A DNA stretch of 64,000 nucleotides from the NCBI GenBank assembly GCA_025558075.1, contig JAHLKF010000041.1, forward strand, positions 20,790 through 84,789, in the 5' to 3' direction. The position numbers and the translations under genes were made by a program. The DNA comes from Gaertneriomyces semiglobifer (Eukaryota > Chytridiomycota > Chytridiomycetes > Spizellomycetales > Spizellomycetaceae). Positions within the stretch are counted from its first letter, which is position 1, and each line of letters opens with the position of its first letter. Shown here one piece after another: positions 40,731 through 50,334 of this stretch. Under the pieces are notes generated by a model. That model had not been told where the DNA came from, did not search any database, and saw only the letters and a list, made by a program, of their open reading frames with translations.

Positions 40731-42005
40731 TTATTCCAGTGTGTTGTACAATTTATTCGACCTATCGCGCAACTCGATTTTCCCGTCGTTAGTAAGACCC
40801 ATGGTGTACGGGAATATTGCTGTTTTCGGGATAGGGTTGGCGACGGACCAATAACGACGTTTGCCGCCATTGTCGTAAATGCTGATGGCACCGTCATGTT
40901 CGAGAACGACAGAGCTCGGCGCCTTATAATCTGCAATCTTTGTGGCGTTGACGATCGAGGTGGCTCCGTTTGGATGAATAATGGTGAGAGCACCGCCGTT
41001 GTCCTGGTCGCTGTAGACCAACGACTGCTCGTCCTCGGAGTAAAGCGGGGAGCCGTCATACAGGGTATTGTTGCGGTCGGAAACAAGACGGTAAATGTTG
41101 GGTTGATAGGCGCCGAGGTTCCATTGTTGATTGCGGGTACCAGAGGAGGTGTTGATTCCCACTTGGTTACCGTTGGTGTCCTTGTTCTGCAAGTTGTCGA
41201 GTACCAGAGTAGAGTTAGCGCTGAACGTAATGGCATCACCGTTCAGAACCCACGAGACGCTGAGGTCGTCAGGAGCGCACTCGAGCATGGTTATAGGCGT
41301 AAGTGGCGCGGCGGATTTGGCATGAAGACAGATGTAGGGGTTATCCTTAAGACGGAAGTGGCCAGTCGGTGCATCGTAGCCCCACAATTGCTTGGGACTA
41401 CCGTTGCAATCCCACAGTACCACCTTGTCCTCCTCACTGTTATCACCCTGGAGGCACTTGCCGTTGAACTTGTTGACAATGGGCAAATAATTAAGATTCG
41501 GCATGCGGGGGAACAGCCACACAACGTCGGTGGGACTGTCTATCAAGTAGAGGACACCACGCCCAGTAACATAAGCTCTAACATCGGCATCCGGCTTGGT
41601 GGTGAAGGCATTGGTGGCCCACAGAGGGCGCATACGCTGGTTGTACAACACCAGGTTGCCATCAACTTGCAGCCGCAGGAAGGTGTCCTTTTGTCGGACA
41701 TCGGCTAATGTCCGGCTCTTGCCGTGTTTGTTGACCAGTTCGAGTTTTCCATTCGCATCTAGGCAAAGACGGTTCTTGTGGTTCTCTCTCGCGATTAAGC
41801 ATTGACCAGCATACAACTCGTTGGGGGCCCATTTATTCTTAGCAGCGAGAAGTTCAATGGTTGCAGGGCGTTGAGGCGCCGGAGTGGGTGTGGGCGTTGT
41901 CGCGGGTTGCGTGGTTTGGGCAAAGGCGGTTGTCGCAGCTATGAGGAATAGCACCACAAAGACACCGCCTGCACGACGCAGGAATGCGGGAGGACGTAAC
42001 CACAT
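40731..42005 (-). CDS. Secreted lectin with bulb-type and ricin-type lectin domains
   Basis: One exon, 424 residues from the ATG at 42005. A signal peptide (AGGVFVVLFLIAATTAFAQ, residues ~12-30) is followed by a Thr/Pro linker. Residues ~60-165 contain FLRLQVDGNLVLYNQRMRPL, which carries the QxDxNxVxY mannose-binding motif of bulb-type (GNA) lectins in modified form. Residues ~170-300 resemble a ricin-type trefoil (GKCLQGDNSEEDKVVLWDC, QLWGYD, NPYICLHA, RNQQW). Residues ~305-424 look like a second bulb-type region (VVLEHDGAISIYD, GLTNDGKIELRD). The product is probably extracellular or cell-wall bound and binds glycans. Intact frame, signal peptide and flanking duplicated DNA suggest a recently mobilised accessory gene. 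Confidence 0.75.
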   Translation of the reverse strand: MWLRPPAFLRRAGGVFVVLFLIAATTAFAQTTQPATTPTPTPAPQRPATIELLAAKNKWAPNELYAGQCLIARENHKNRLCLDANGKLELVNKHGKSRTLADVRQKDTFLRLQVDGNLVLYNQRMRPLWATNAFTTKPDADVRAYVTGRGVLYLIDSPTDVVWLFPRMPNLNYLPIVNKFNGKCLQGDNSEEDKVVLWDCNGSPKQLWGYDAPTGHFRLKDNPYICLHAKSAAPLTPITMLECAPDDLSVSWVLNGDAITFSANSTLVLDNLQNKDTNGNQVGINTSSGTRNQQWNLGAYQPNIYRLVSDRNNTLYDGSPLYSEDEQSLVYSDQDNGGALTIIHPNGATSIVNATKIADYKAPSSVVLEHDGAISIYDNGGKRRYWSVANPIPKTAIFPYTMGLTNDGKIELRDRSNKLYNTLE

Positions 42006-42965
42006 GGGATCTAACTTACGAGGTCGTTTTCGAAAGGAAAGCCTTCACTTTGAAACAGGACGGTGCGAGGGCATCCCTGCAGATGTCAGCCTTTTTGTCT
42101 TTGGCGGGGTCTCTCGGCTACTTGGCGGTTCTGACCGGTCGGTCCGATGGGTTCGGCGTCCCATTCGGGGAAGGTTTACAGACGGACAAGACAAAATACA
42201 CCTCCAGCGCATCGGAGCTAGAGGCTAGAGCAAAGCCGTTGCGTAAAACCTTTTGCGTCTCTCGTTTGTTATCAAAATTCTTTTACGTACCAGTAAGTTT
42301 TACACTTTTACCAAAGGCCATTCTTCGTGGACGCGGAGGACACGGAGGCCCATCGGAGCTTTTGGGTTCCATTTTTATTTATGTGGAATTTTAAGTGTTC
42401 CACAATTCGGTCACACACGTGTCGAAGAGCATTTGCATCGTCGTTTGTTAACAAGTTTCGCCAGCAAAAGATCGTTTCCATCATGTGGCGCATCTCCCTG
42501 CTCAACTTGGAGAAGGCTGATGGTCGTTGAACGACCCCGCTTATGTGGAAAAGTGTTAATGAACGGCGTGCAGAACTTTGAAAATCTTGTGCGTGGGGGA
42601 TGGTCTTCATGGCGGTGCCTAAAGGTTCTTTGACAGATTTACGTCTATCCGAGTGATATGGTGTTCTCATTACATGTTGCGCTTCAAATTGCAAGGCAGG
42701 AAGCGGGGATCCTCGCTGCAGTTCGAGGCAAAAGCAGAGGCGGTGCTGTGGGGTTGAATGAGTTGAGGCAGTGGGTATCAATATCAGGCGGGTTGACCGC
42801 TGCATTTCATTCCAATTCGGGCGGGTGCTGTAGTGGAACAGTTCTGTTCATTAAGTTCCATTAGCAAAGATGTAAAGAAGGCAACAAGCAGTGCCAGAGG
42901 GTCATGACTGTAGAGTGGTTGTTGGATTTCAACGGTTGTGACTATGTGTCATGACTGGAGATGTG
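42006..42965. other. 960-base region between lectin gene and copia-1
   Basis: Upstream of the lectin gene; includes the right copy of the flanking repeat. No gene supported. Confidence 0.45.
42600..42835 (+). repeat. Right copy of the diverged direct repeat flanking the lectin gene
   Basis: Counterpart of 40301-40500; see that entry. Confidence 0.6.
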
Positions 42966-43241
42966 TGTTGTAAGGGGGTCCCGGTGACATACACGTCATA
43001 GGGATACCCTAACCAGGGCGCACGCTATGACATGAGTTCTTATCCATATCTGCACATACACGTGCGTCATGTGCCCATGAGCACGTGACCCATGTGACTG
43101 GATGCCCTAACACCCGACACGTGACCTTTTCCGTCAGGTGGTTCTCTTATGCCGGGCATTCAACTGTACTCTTAGAACCTTAGACTGAATACACATAAGC
43201 TTATTAGAAGGACCAGAGCCTCAGCAGGATCCTCTGCAACA
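42966..43241 (+). repeat. Copia-1 5' LTR
   Basis: Begins TGTTGTAAGGGGG, ends CTCTGCAACA. Contains at least two CACGTG-type hexamers (ACACGTGC, AGCACGTGAC, GACACGTGAC region) that could be bHLH sites, and 'agcttattagaagg' near the 3' end. Confidence 0.9.
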
Positions 43242-43257
43242 GGTTATGAGCCCCTGG
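43242..43257 (+). promoter_or_regulatory. Copia-1 primer-binding site matching the initiator tRNA-Met anticodon arm
   Basis: GGTTATGAGCCC directly follows the LTR and is complementary to GGGCTCATAACC, the anticodon arm of fungal initiator tRNA-Met. Drosophila copia and yeast Ty5 use such an internal half-tRNA primer. The same site is kept in copia-2 (61234-61249) and the short element (59961-59976). Confidence 0.72.
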
Positions 43258-43382
43258 CATCGATAGCTGTTACCTGCTTATCCTCTGCCCTTCAATCTCC
43301 GGGTGGAACGGCCCGTTACCGACGATTCCTCACTTGCCCGAGTGATCACGCTGTTTTCCCGACATACGACGCTCCCGACACC

Positions 43383-43515
43383 GTTAATCCCCCTGCCAGT
43401 GATTAACGACGACTGCCATTGATCCCCCTGCCTGCGATCAACGACAACCGCTTATTGAACACCCTGCCTGTGTTCAACGACAACTGACCCTTATTGCACC
43501 TTGCCTGAGTATAAC
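43383..43515 (+). repeat. Tandem hairpins in copia-1 leader
   Basis: Successive stem-loops: GTTAATC/GATTAAC (43383-43407), TTGATC/GATCAA (43419-43441), TTGAACAC/GTGTTCAA (43455-43477) and a weaker TTAT/ATAA (43491-43514). All loops contain CCTGCC or TTGCC. Stems differ in sequence but stay complementary. Confidence 0.8.
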
Positions 43516-43528
43516 ATTTTTTTTTTAG

Positions 43529-46500
43529 ATGGCCCGCTCGACCCGCAGTGCCAAGGAGGAATTCTCGGCCCCCGACAACCCTCCGTCACTGTTCGCTGAA
43601 CGACTGTTAACCGACACGCTTAAGAAAATCACCCCGTTCGACGGCAATCCCCAGGATGCCGCCCCCCGACTGTTGTCATTCATCCGCTCTATCACCATGA
43701 TTCACACCTTACGCCCCGATCTCACTGAGGAGGACCTTTTCTCAGTCGCCACCTGCAACCTTCGTGATTATGCCCTTACATGGCTCGAAAACTGGAACCT
43801 CTCCGCTGGAAAAGCCGACGCTATTACTCAGTGGACCCCCCTCCGTCGTGCGCTCCATCAACGCTTCATTCCTGCTGCTTATCTGGACTCTCAACGCCTT
43901 GCTCTGCGAAACCTCACTCAAACCGGCACCGTTGGCGAATACAACTCCGCTTTCGAGAAGATTCGCTTAACCCTGCCGAACATGGACTCTGACAACGTTT
44001 GCCTTACTTACATTTGCGGTCTCAAACCCTCAGTTCGTGACCGCATTCGCAATTGCGTTGCCGCCGACACCCAAACCCTCGACGCCTTACAAGTTGCCGC
44101 ACTGGACCTGGATGCATCAGTATACACAAAACCTCGGACTCCTGAAGCCTTTGCCGCTGCTGCCGCTGCCACGCACTCCCGTCGCCGTCCCAGGCCGGCA
44201 GCCCGTCCCTGTGACATCTGCACCCAAGGAACCCACTATGCTCATGACTGTCCCCTTGTCATTGACGCCAAGAAACGCGCTCAGTCCCGCCCGGCCGCAC
44301 ATGCCGCTGAACTTGCACACGACGACGAGGAATCTGCCCCGCCCGACTTCGATGCTGACACCGACTCCGATCTCGAGGCCTTCCTTGTCTTATCGACTGA
44401 CCGTGACGCGCCGCACTCCATTGCTCTCGATTCGGGCGCCACCCATAGCATCATTCACGATCGCTTCCTTCTGACGGAATTTCAAGCTTTTCCCTCGGCC
44501 CGACAAATCTCCGGCATCGGCACGTGCGCTGCTTACGGCAAGGGAACCTTAATCATCAACACACGTCATGGTTTACTTAAGCTTACTGACGTGCTCTATG
44601 CTCCCGAATGTCCGCGGAATCTGCTCTCTTTTGCATCATTGGCCCAGTCGCGTTATGCCTTAGAATTCTCGGCTGATCTTTGTGCCGGGTGGATTACTCA
44701 TCGCAAGTCGGGTGCTCGTGTAGCTGATGTCATACGTCACAATAAACTTTATTTTATTGCCGGGTACACAACCGCCTCTCCGGCTGAATATGAAGCCTAC
44801 ACCAGTCATTCCCGCCGCAGGTCCGCACGTAACGCGCGTCGCCCATCCCGGTACACCCACGATTCGTCCGTGACTGCGCCCCCCGCTGCCGTCACTGCGC
44901 CTCCGATGGCACAGCAACTTCACGCGTCCGACACGGTGGCACAGCACTTTCCGACAAAGCGACCAGAATCGACCAATTCGACCGAGTCGACACCGTCGAC
45001 ACCGCCGACACCTCCGACACCTGCGATTGCGGCTGCTGACACTGTTTATTCACAAGATATACCGCCTACTTCACATGCTCTCTCTGACCCTGCTCCTAGT
45101 CCTGCCGACTCTGTCACTCTTAAGCTCTGGCATCTACGTTTCGGTCATCCGAGCACTGCTAATCTCCAACTAGCGCTTCACGCATACGGCATTTCCGCGC
45201 CCGGCACCCTTGCCACCTGCGTCGGGTGTCGTGTCACTAAGTCCCGACGCTCTCCATTCAATCATGACAACCCCCAACCTGCAACCCGCATCCTTGGTCG
45301 CATCCACAGCGACGTACAGTCAGTCGAGCATGACACACTCGACCACTGCCTGTACCTTGTCACGTTCATCGACGAACTTACTTGATACGCACATGTCGCC
45401 ATCATCAAAAATAAACATGATGTCCCCGCTGAATTCCACGCTTTCCGCCAACATGCTGAAAACCTCCATGGCTGCAAAATCCTTGAACTGCGATGCGACA
45501 ACGGCGGCGAATATCTGAGTCATGCCCTTGTCGGCGATCTCTGGCAGCACGGCACCCGGGTTTGTCCTACCCACGCATACTCTCCCGCGCAAAACGGCAT
45601 TGCCGAGCGTTATATTCAGACGTTAATGACACAAACCCGGGCGGTCATGCTGTCGAGTCACATACCTCAGCACTTGTGGGGGGAAATTGTTGTTGCTGTC
45701 AACTACCTCCGTCAGCGCACCTCGTCCCGCACCATCGGAAATGCAGCTCCATATGAAAAATGGCATGGTTCTCCCGCGGACGTGGCGAACCTGCAGGTCC
45801 TGTGGTCCGACACTTATGTTCATAACCCTGTCGAACGCCGTCCCCACAAAAAGCTCGAACCCCGGGCTCGGCGTATGAAACTAATCGGGTACATTGACTC
45901 CACGGGTTATCGGTTCTATGACCCACTGACACAGCGCATCCATCGGTCCCGCAACGTCACGTTCGATGAAACCAACTATGTCGATCCTGCTCCCGACGCT
46001 TCCGATGATGAAGTCTTTGAAGTCGAGTACATTGGTGATGAACGGATCGCACCGACGGGGGAGCATCAATATTTTGTTAAGTACGTCGGGTATTCTGAAC
46101 CTGAATGGAACGACGCGTTCAACTTACACGGCTTGCCCGTTGTTGATGAATATTTCGCTCGTAAGCACCAATCCCCTGAAATTGCACCTACAGTCGAGGC
46201 ATTAGTAGCATCCGCTCTCGACGGCCCCCGTGCCCGGGAACCAGTCACTTATAAGCAAGCGCTGCGCTCACCTGACCGTCATGCCTGGCAGCAGACCATC
46301 GATAAAGAGCTCCAGTCCTTACTTGACAATCAGACGTGGATGCCCGTCGACGCCTTGCCGTCTGATGCTTATGCCATCGATTCTAAATGGGTTTTCAAGA
46401 TTAAGCATCACCCGGACGGTTCCATAAAAAAGTACAAGGCCTGCCTTGTTGCCCGCGGGTTTACCCAGCGCCCGGGTCTTGATTTCAATGAAACCTATGC

Positions 46501-47947
46501 CTCGGTTGTCAAGTTCAGCACACTGCGTCTGCTTCTCGCGCTCGCCCAGCTCTTCCGGCTCGAGATCCATCAAATGGATGTCCTCACGGCATTCCTGAAC
46601 GCTGTAATCGACACCAACATTCATATGCAACTCCCCGACGGGTCGTACGTTAAACTCCTACGTTCGATTTATAGGTTAAAGCAGTCACCGCGCTTATGGA
46701 ACCAAACCCTTGACACTTATCTGAAGTCCGTCGGTTTCCAACCCACGGTTCTCGACACCGCGCTGTACATTCGTCCCGTTGCCGGCGGCACACCTGACAT
46801 CATTGCCCTGTACGTCGATGACCTCACCATCTGCTCCACGACGGTCCGCATGCAGTCCATCAAGGACAGTCTTGCCCGGCGTTTCGCAACGGAGGACACG
46901 GGGGAGATTTCGTACATTTTTGGCATTGAAGTCACACGCACTGCTGACACACTGACACTGAACCAAGGCAAATACACTGATGACATGCTCCTTCGCTATG
47001 GCCTTGCCAATGCCACATCTGTCACTGTTCCACTGTCGCCCAGCTTATCGCTTGTCGCTGCCACCGACGACGACGTCCTGGCTGGTCAAAAAATTTATCA
47101 GTCAATAATCGGCAGTTTGATGTAGCTTACCATCGCTACACGGCCCGATCTCGCAATCGCAATCTCCAAACTGTCCCGCTTCTTGTCGAAACCAACTGAA
47201 CAGCATCTGAGTGCTGCTCGCCGTGTCCTCCGCTATGTAAAAGGCACTCGCAACCTCAAGCTCTTGTATGGCCCTGGAGACGGGGGAGTATCCTCTCTAC
47301 ATGGTTATTCTGACACTGATTTCGCAGCAAATGCTGAAAATCGACGCTCAACGTCGGCGTACCTTTTCCTGCTGAACGGAGGCGCTATTTCGTGGGCATC
47401 TAAACTCCAGAACTGCACAGCACAATCTACAGCAGAAGCGGAATACATTGCATTAGCTGAGGCCGCCAAAGACGCAGTCTGGGTCCGTCGACTGATGATC
47501 GCACTCCTCGAGCATTTTCCACGCAATGACACCCAGAAGTCCATCCTTCCCGGCACTGAACCCGGCACATATGGTGCTCTAACAGTGTACGAGGACAACC
47601 AGGCAGCCATCAAACTTGTCAACAACCCAGTAAATCACAACCGCACTAAACACATCGATCTCCGTCATCACTTCATCTGCGAAAAGGTCTATCAGACCTA
47701 GGAAATCGCCCTCTGCTACGTGTCCACTAACGACCAGCTTGCTGACGGACTTACCAAGGCCCTAGCAGCACCTGCTCTGAACAGCATGCTTCCCCGCATG
47801 GGTCTCCGTACGTCCGACACTGCTGACAAGCTGCTGACAGTGTCTGACAAGGTGCTGAAGGTGCCTGACACTGCTGACAGGTTGCTGACAATGCCTGACA
47901 CTGCTGACAAGCTGCTGAAGGTGTCGAACACTGAAAATAAGCACTAA
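43529..47947 (+). pseudogene. Copia-1 Gag-Pol polyprotein, three nonsense codons
   Basis: A single frame of 1,473 codons is interrupted by TGA at 45383-45385, TAG at 47123-47125 and TAG at 47699-47701. Copia-2 has sense codons at the first two (Arg, Tyr) and shares the third; copia-3 has Gln there. Domains in order: Gag with a CCHC knuckle (CDICTQGTHYAHDC); protease active site IALDSGATHSI; integrase zinc region (LWHLRFGHPS...CVGC) and DDE core (GRIHSDVQSVE, CDNGGEYLS, YSPAQNGIAERY); chromodomain-like segment; reverse transcriptase with ALYVDDLTI; RNase H (GYSDTDFAANAENRRSTSAY, STAEAEYIAL). After RNase H a tail of ~8-residue repeats (SDTADKLLTV type) ends NTENKH. Confidence 0.9.
45998..46170 (+). 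other. Chromodomain-like segment in copia-1 polyprotein
   Basis: Encodes DDEVFEVEYIGDERIAPTGE, then HQYFVKYVGYSEPEWNDAFN, then LHGLPVVDEYFARKHQ. It aligns with the chromodomain pattern EVEKIldhR...YlVKWkGY....tWEp..nL...lieeF, including the aromatic positions of the cage (F/Y, Y, Y). It is located between the integrase core and the reverse transcriptase. Confidence 0.68.
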
Positions 47948-47997
47948 ACAGCTGCTGAAGGTGTCGGGCAGTTTGCAGGAAATGTCGTGCATGCACC

Positions 47998-48007
47998 GAG
48001 GGGGGAG
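47998..48007 (+). promoter_or_regulatory. Polypurine tract of copia-1
   Basis: GAGGGGGGAG directly before the 3' LTR, the expected plus-strand primer. Conserved before the LTRs of copia-2 and copia-3. Confidence 0.8.
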
Positions 48008-48285
48008 CGTTGTAAGGGGGTCCCGGTGACATACACGTCATAGGGATACCCTAACCAGGGCGCGCGCTATGACATGGGTTCTTATCCATATCAGCACATA
48101 CACGTGCGTCATGTGCCCATGAGCACGTGACCCATGTGACTGGATGCCCTAACACCCGACACGTGACCTTTTCCGTCGGGTGGTTCTCTTATGCCGGGCA
48201 TTCAACTGTACTCTTAGAACCTTAGACTTGAATACACATAAGCTTATTAGAAGGATCAGAGCATCAGCAGGATCCCTCTGCAACA
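48008..48285 (+). repeat. Copia-1 3' LTR
   Basis: 278 bases, highly similar to the 5' LTR with several substitutions and single-base indels, so the insertion is not brand-new. Confidence 0.9.
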
Positions 48286-49101
48286 GCTAAAACCTAAGAA
48301 AAAACTATGGCAGGACGTTGCTTACATTATTGATTTACTTGTTGCCAGTTCCTCGGCCGTCGACAAACACACGGCTCTCAGTCCCAACACGGAACGGGAT
48401 TTGGATGCGAAGTACCACCATCAGGTACTTTCGATTTTGGGAGGAACTGTAACGTCCCATTATGGGGAGACTGAGTCAAGGTCGTCCCGATGGCGCCGTG
48501 TCAAGGCGGCGGGCTTGCTCAACCTGCCCACCAGCCGCATACGGGGCCAGTATGTTGATTTCATGCTGGTTGACCCAACAATTCGCAGCGATGACACGTG
48601 GGCCTTTGGGCCTTGGAGTTATCCGAAGTCGCCAACGTAGGCTCCAAGCGAAACCAAGATGCAAAGAAAGTTAGGGACAAACTCGGGCTGCAGATCCTCC
48701 TGAGAGACATAGCCTACAACATTGGCAAGAAAGTGCTTGATTGTAGGGAAGGGAGTTCGGCAGCGGCCGGCGAACTGGCAAAACTACCGTTGCCAGGCAT
48801 GGGCATCAATGTCATGCGGTACCAACTGATTGCCAATGTATATGTTGGAGAGGGACTGTATGCAAGTATACAGCTTGATGATGTGGATGCGCCTGTGTAC
48901 AATTGCACCACTTTCGGCGACAAAGTGCGCCGTTTGGCGCAGGTGATGCTCGCTTATCGCGAATTTCTTCGACGGGTATTGCAGGACGTTCGATACCTGT
49001 TAGACCCCTCCGCCCCTCTACAGGAGGAAGACTATATTTTTGGCGACAATATCGAATGGAAATGCCATTCCGTAGAACGAATGATCAAGAGGGAAAAGTG
49101 A
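48286..49101 (+). pseudogene. Truncated, frameshifted host-like gene of unknown function
   Basis: Open frame from the LTR border (LKPKKKLWQDVAYIIDLLVA) through YVDFMLVDPTIRSDDTWA. Near 48600-48612 a duplicated 'gggcctt' shifts frame, after which LELSEVANVGSKRNQDAKKV and KLGLQILLRDIAYNIGKKVL continue to a possible splice donor AAAGTGAGT at 49096. The 5' part is cut off by copia-1. The layout (E-x-S after a short strand, then K...D..KL) resembles uncharacterised PD-(D/E)XK-like proteins that are expanded in early-diverging fungi, but this is a weak impression. It is a fragment and unlikely to be functional. Confidence 0.5.
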
Positions 49102-49521
49102 GTTGTGTTTGTGTAGTGCTAGTGTAGCCAATTGCCGCAAGTCACAACACTTGTACGGCCAACGATGTAGACTATGGTACCCTGATACGATGAGGCGTAT
49201 GGGGTAACCCAAAATGTTATACATGCATACATTACCTATCTGTGCGGTAATTTCTCATCATCCCTTTTGCTATCATCATTCACCTACAAAGTCTCCCTCA
49301 TTGTCTCTAGATTGAAAAAAAAAAACGCCGCGGTCGTTGTACCCCAACAGCAAGCTGGCGAGGGCATCAAGCAGATCCTTGACATATATAGAGTCGGTAT
49401 CGCCGTTATGGTCACTACAATGGTAACCCTAACCCTAACATCGATGCGTGATATTTTTCAGTTACTTTATCGAGTGCGTAATCTTAGAAGCACTGTATTC
49501 ACAGTATACTTGGGAAAGCCG
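49102..49521. other. Junction region with telomere-like repeat
   Basis: Contains 'aaccctaaccctaac' at 49424-49438, two and a half CCCTAA units, and a frame (49267-49521) that runs into the next ORF through a TAG at 49522-49524. Marks the border of the virus-like cluster. Confidence 0.5.
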
Positions 49522-49524
49522 TAG

Positions 49525-50334
49525 TCTGATGGACATAAAAAAGGAAATTCGGAGGGACGTTGTCTTCCAAAGGATGATGTGGCGTATGAAAATCTACAGA
49601 GGCAAATACTTCTGGAGATAACAGCGAACAATTCTCGGTCATTCAAGCAAATGTTCCGGGCTTTTTGTAAATGGATGAGCATTGAAATATTGCCAGGCAG
49701 TGTTGACTTGATGGATGAAGACAAGGAAACGATAAGAGATTTATATGATTCGTCATTGAACATGTTCTCTTATGACAACATTGCTGACATAACCAAAGAC
49801 GACATCGGCATTATAGAAGACCGAATTCGCAAAGGGCTTGTAGTACCATCATCGGCATTGTTGGAAATAGAGAAGTATGAATTTTCAAAAAGGTTAAAGC
49901 CGGATATGGAAAGGGAAGAAATATCTTTTTTGTGGAATAATCATCGTCATATGGTCTATGGATTGGATAGATTGAACAAAACAAGGAAGGCTATGACATT
50001 ATACGCTGGCAGGGAGTATAATCCTGCAGCGCGTATAATATATGATTTCTACGAGGCCAACAACCTGAACTTTGACGATAGCATTCCCCAAAATGCAGTC
50101 TGTCATACTTCATTTGCCGACATTCAAAAGTGTTTTTATTTTCACAATAAACCAACCACTTATCGAATGGACCTCTACTCCAAAATGCTGAATATATATT
50201 TTAAGAGCAAAATTCTAACTAAAGATTATGACGCATCAATGCATGGGAAAAAATATACATGGGTTACGGATACTCATACCATTTCGTATGTACTCAGTAA
50301 AATGAGAACCGAAGAAGAACTTTTCGTTCTGTGA
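49525..50334 (+). CDS. Unknown protein of the virus-like cluster (possible nonsense codon at 49522)
   Basis: The frame follows TAG 49522-49524 and reads about 269 codons to TGA at 50334. Without an ATG near the start, the gene is probably 5'-truncated or interrupted by that TAG, since the preceding frame (to VFTVYLGKP) is open. Features: KDDVAYENLQRQILLEITAN, FRAFCKWMSIEILPGSVDLM, and a C-terminal half rich in Tyr, Lys and Asn (HTSFADIQKCFYFHNKPTTY). No catalytic motif is visible. It could be the C-terminal part of a replication protein, by position only. Confidence 0.5.
   Translation, partial: SDGHKKGNSEGRCLPKDDVAYENLQRQILLEITANNSRSFKQMFRAFCKWMSIEILPGSVDLMDEDKETIRDLYDSSLNMFSYDNIADITKDDIGIIEDRIRKGLVVPSSALLEIEKYEFSKRLKPDMEREEISFLWNNHRHMVYGLDRLNKTRKAMTLYAGREYNPAARIIYDFYEANNLNFDDSIPQNAVCHTSFADIQKCFYFHNKPTTYRMDLYSKMLNIYFKSKILTKDYDASMHGKKYTWVTDTHTISYVLSKMRTEEELFVL

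Larger units (their letters stand above)
42966..48285 (+). mobile_element. Copia-1, full-length Ty1/copia LTR retrotransposon
   Basis: 5,320 bases with LTRs of 276 and 278 bases bounded by TGTTG...CAACA (the first T of the 3' LTR is changed to C). The order PBS, hairpin leader, gag, protease, integrase, chromodomain-like segment, reverse transcriptase, RNase H, polypurine tract is that of Ty1/copia. Flanks atgtg (left) and gctaa (right) do not match, so there is no target duplication. That suggests recombination or a rearranged flank. Three nonsense codons make it non-autonomous as it stands. Confidence 0.92.

Noticed and set aside
47751..48041. Minus-strand frames (and the equivalent plus-strand ones at 55773-56098 and 62181-62536) rich in Gln, Cys or Ser
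   Set aside because: They are the complement of the repeat tail of the copia polyprotein and recur with it in each copy.
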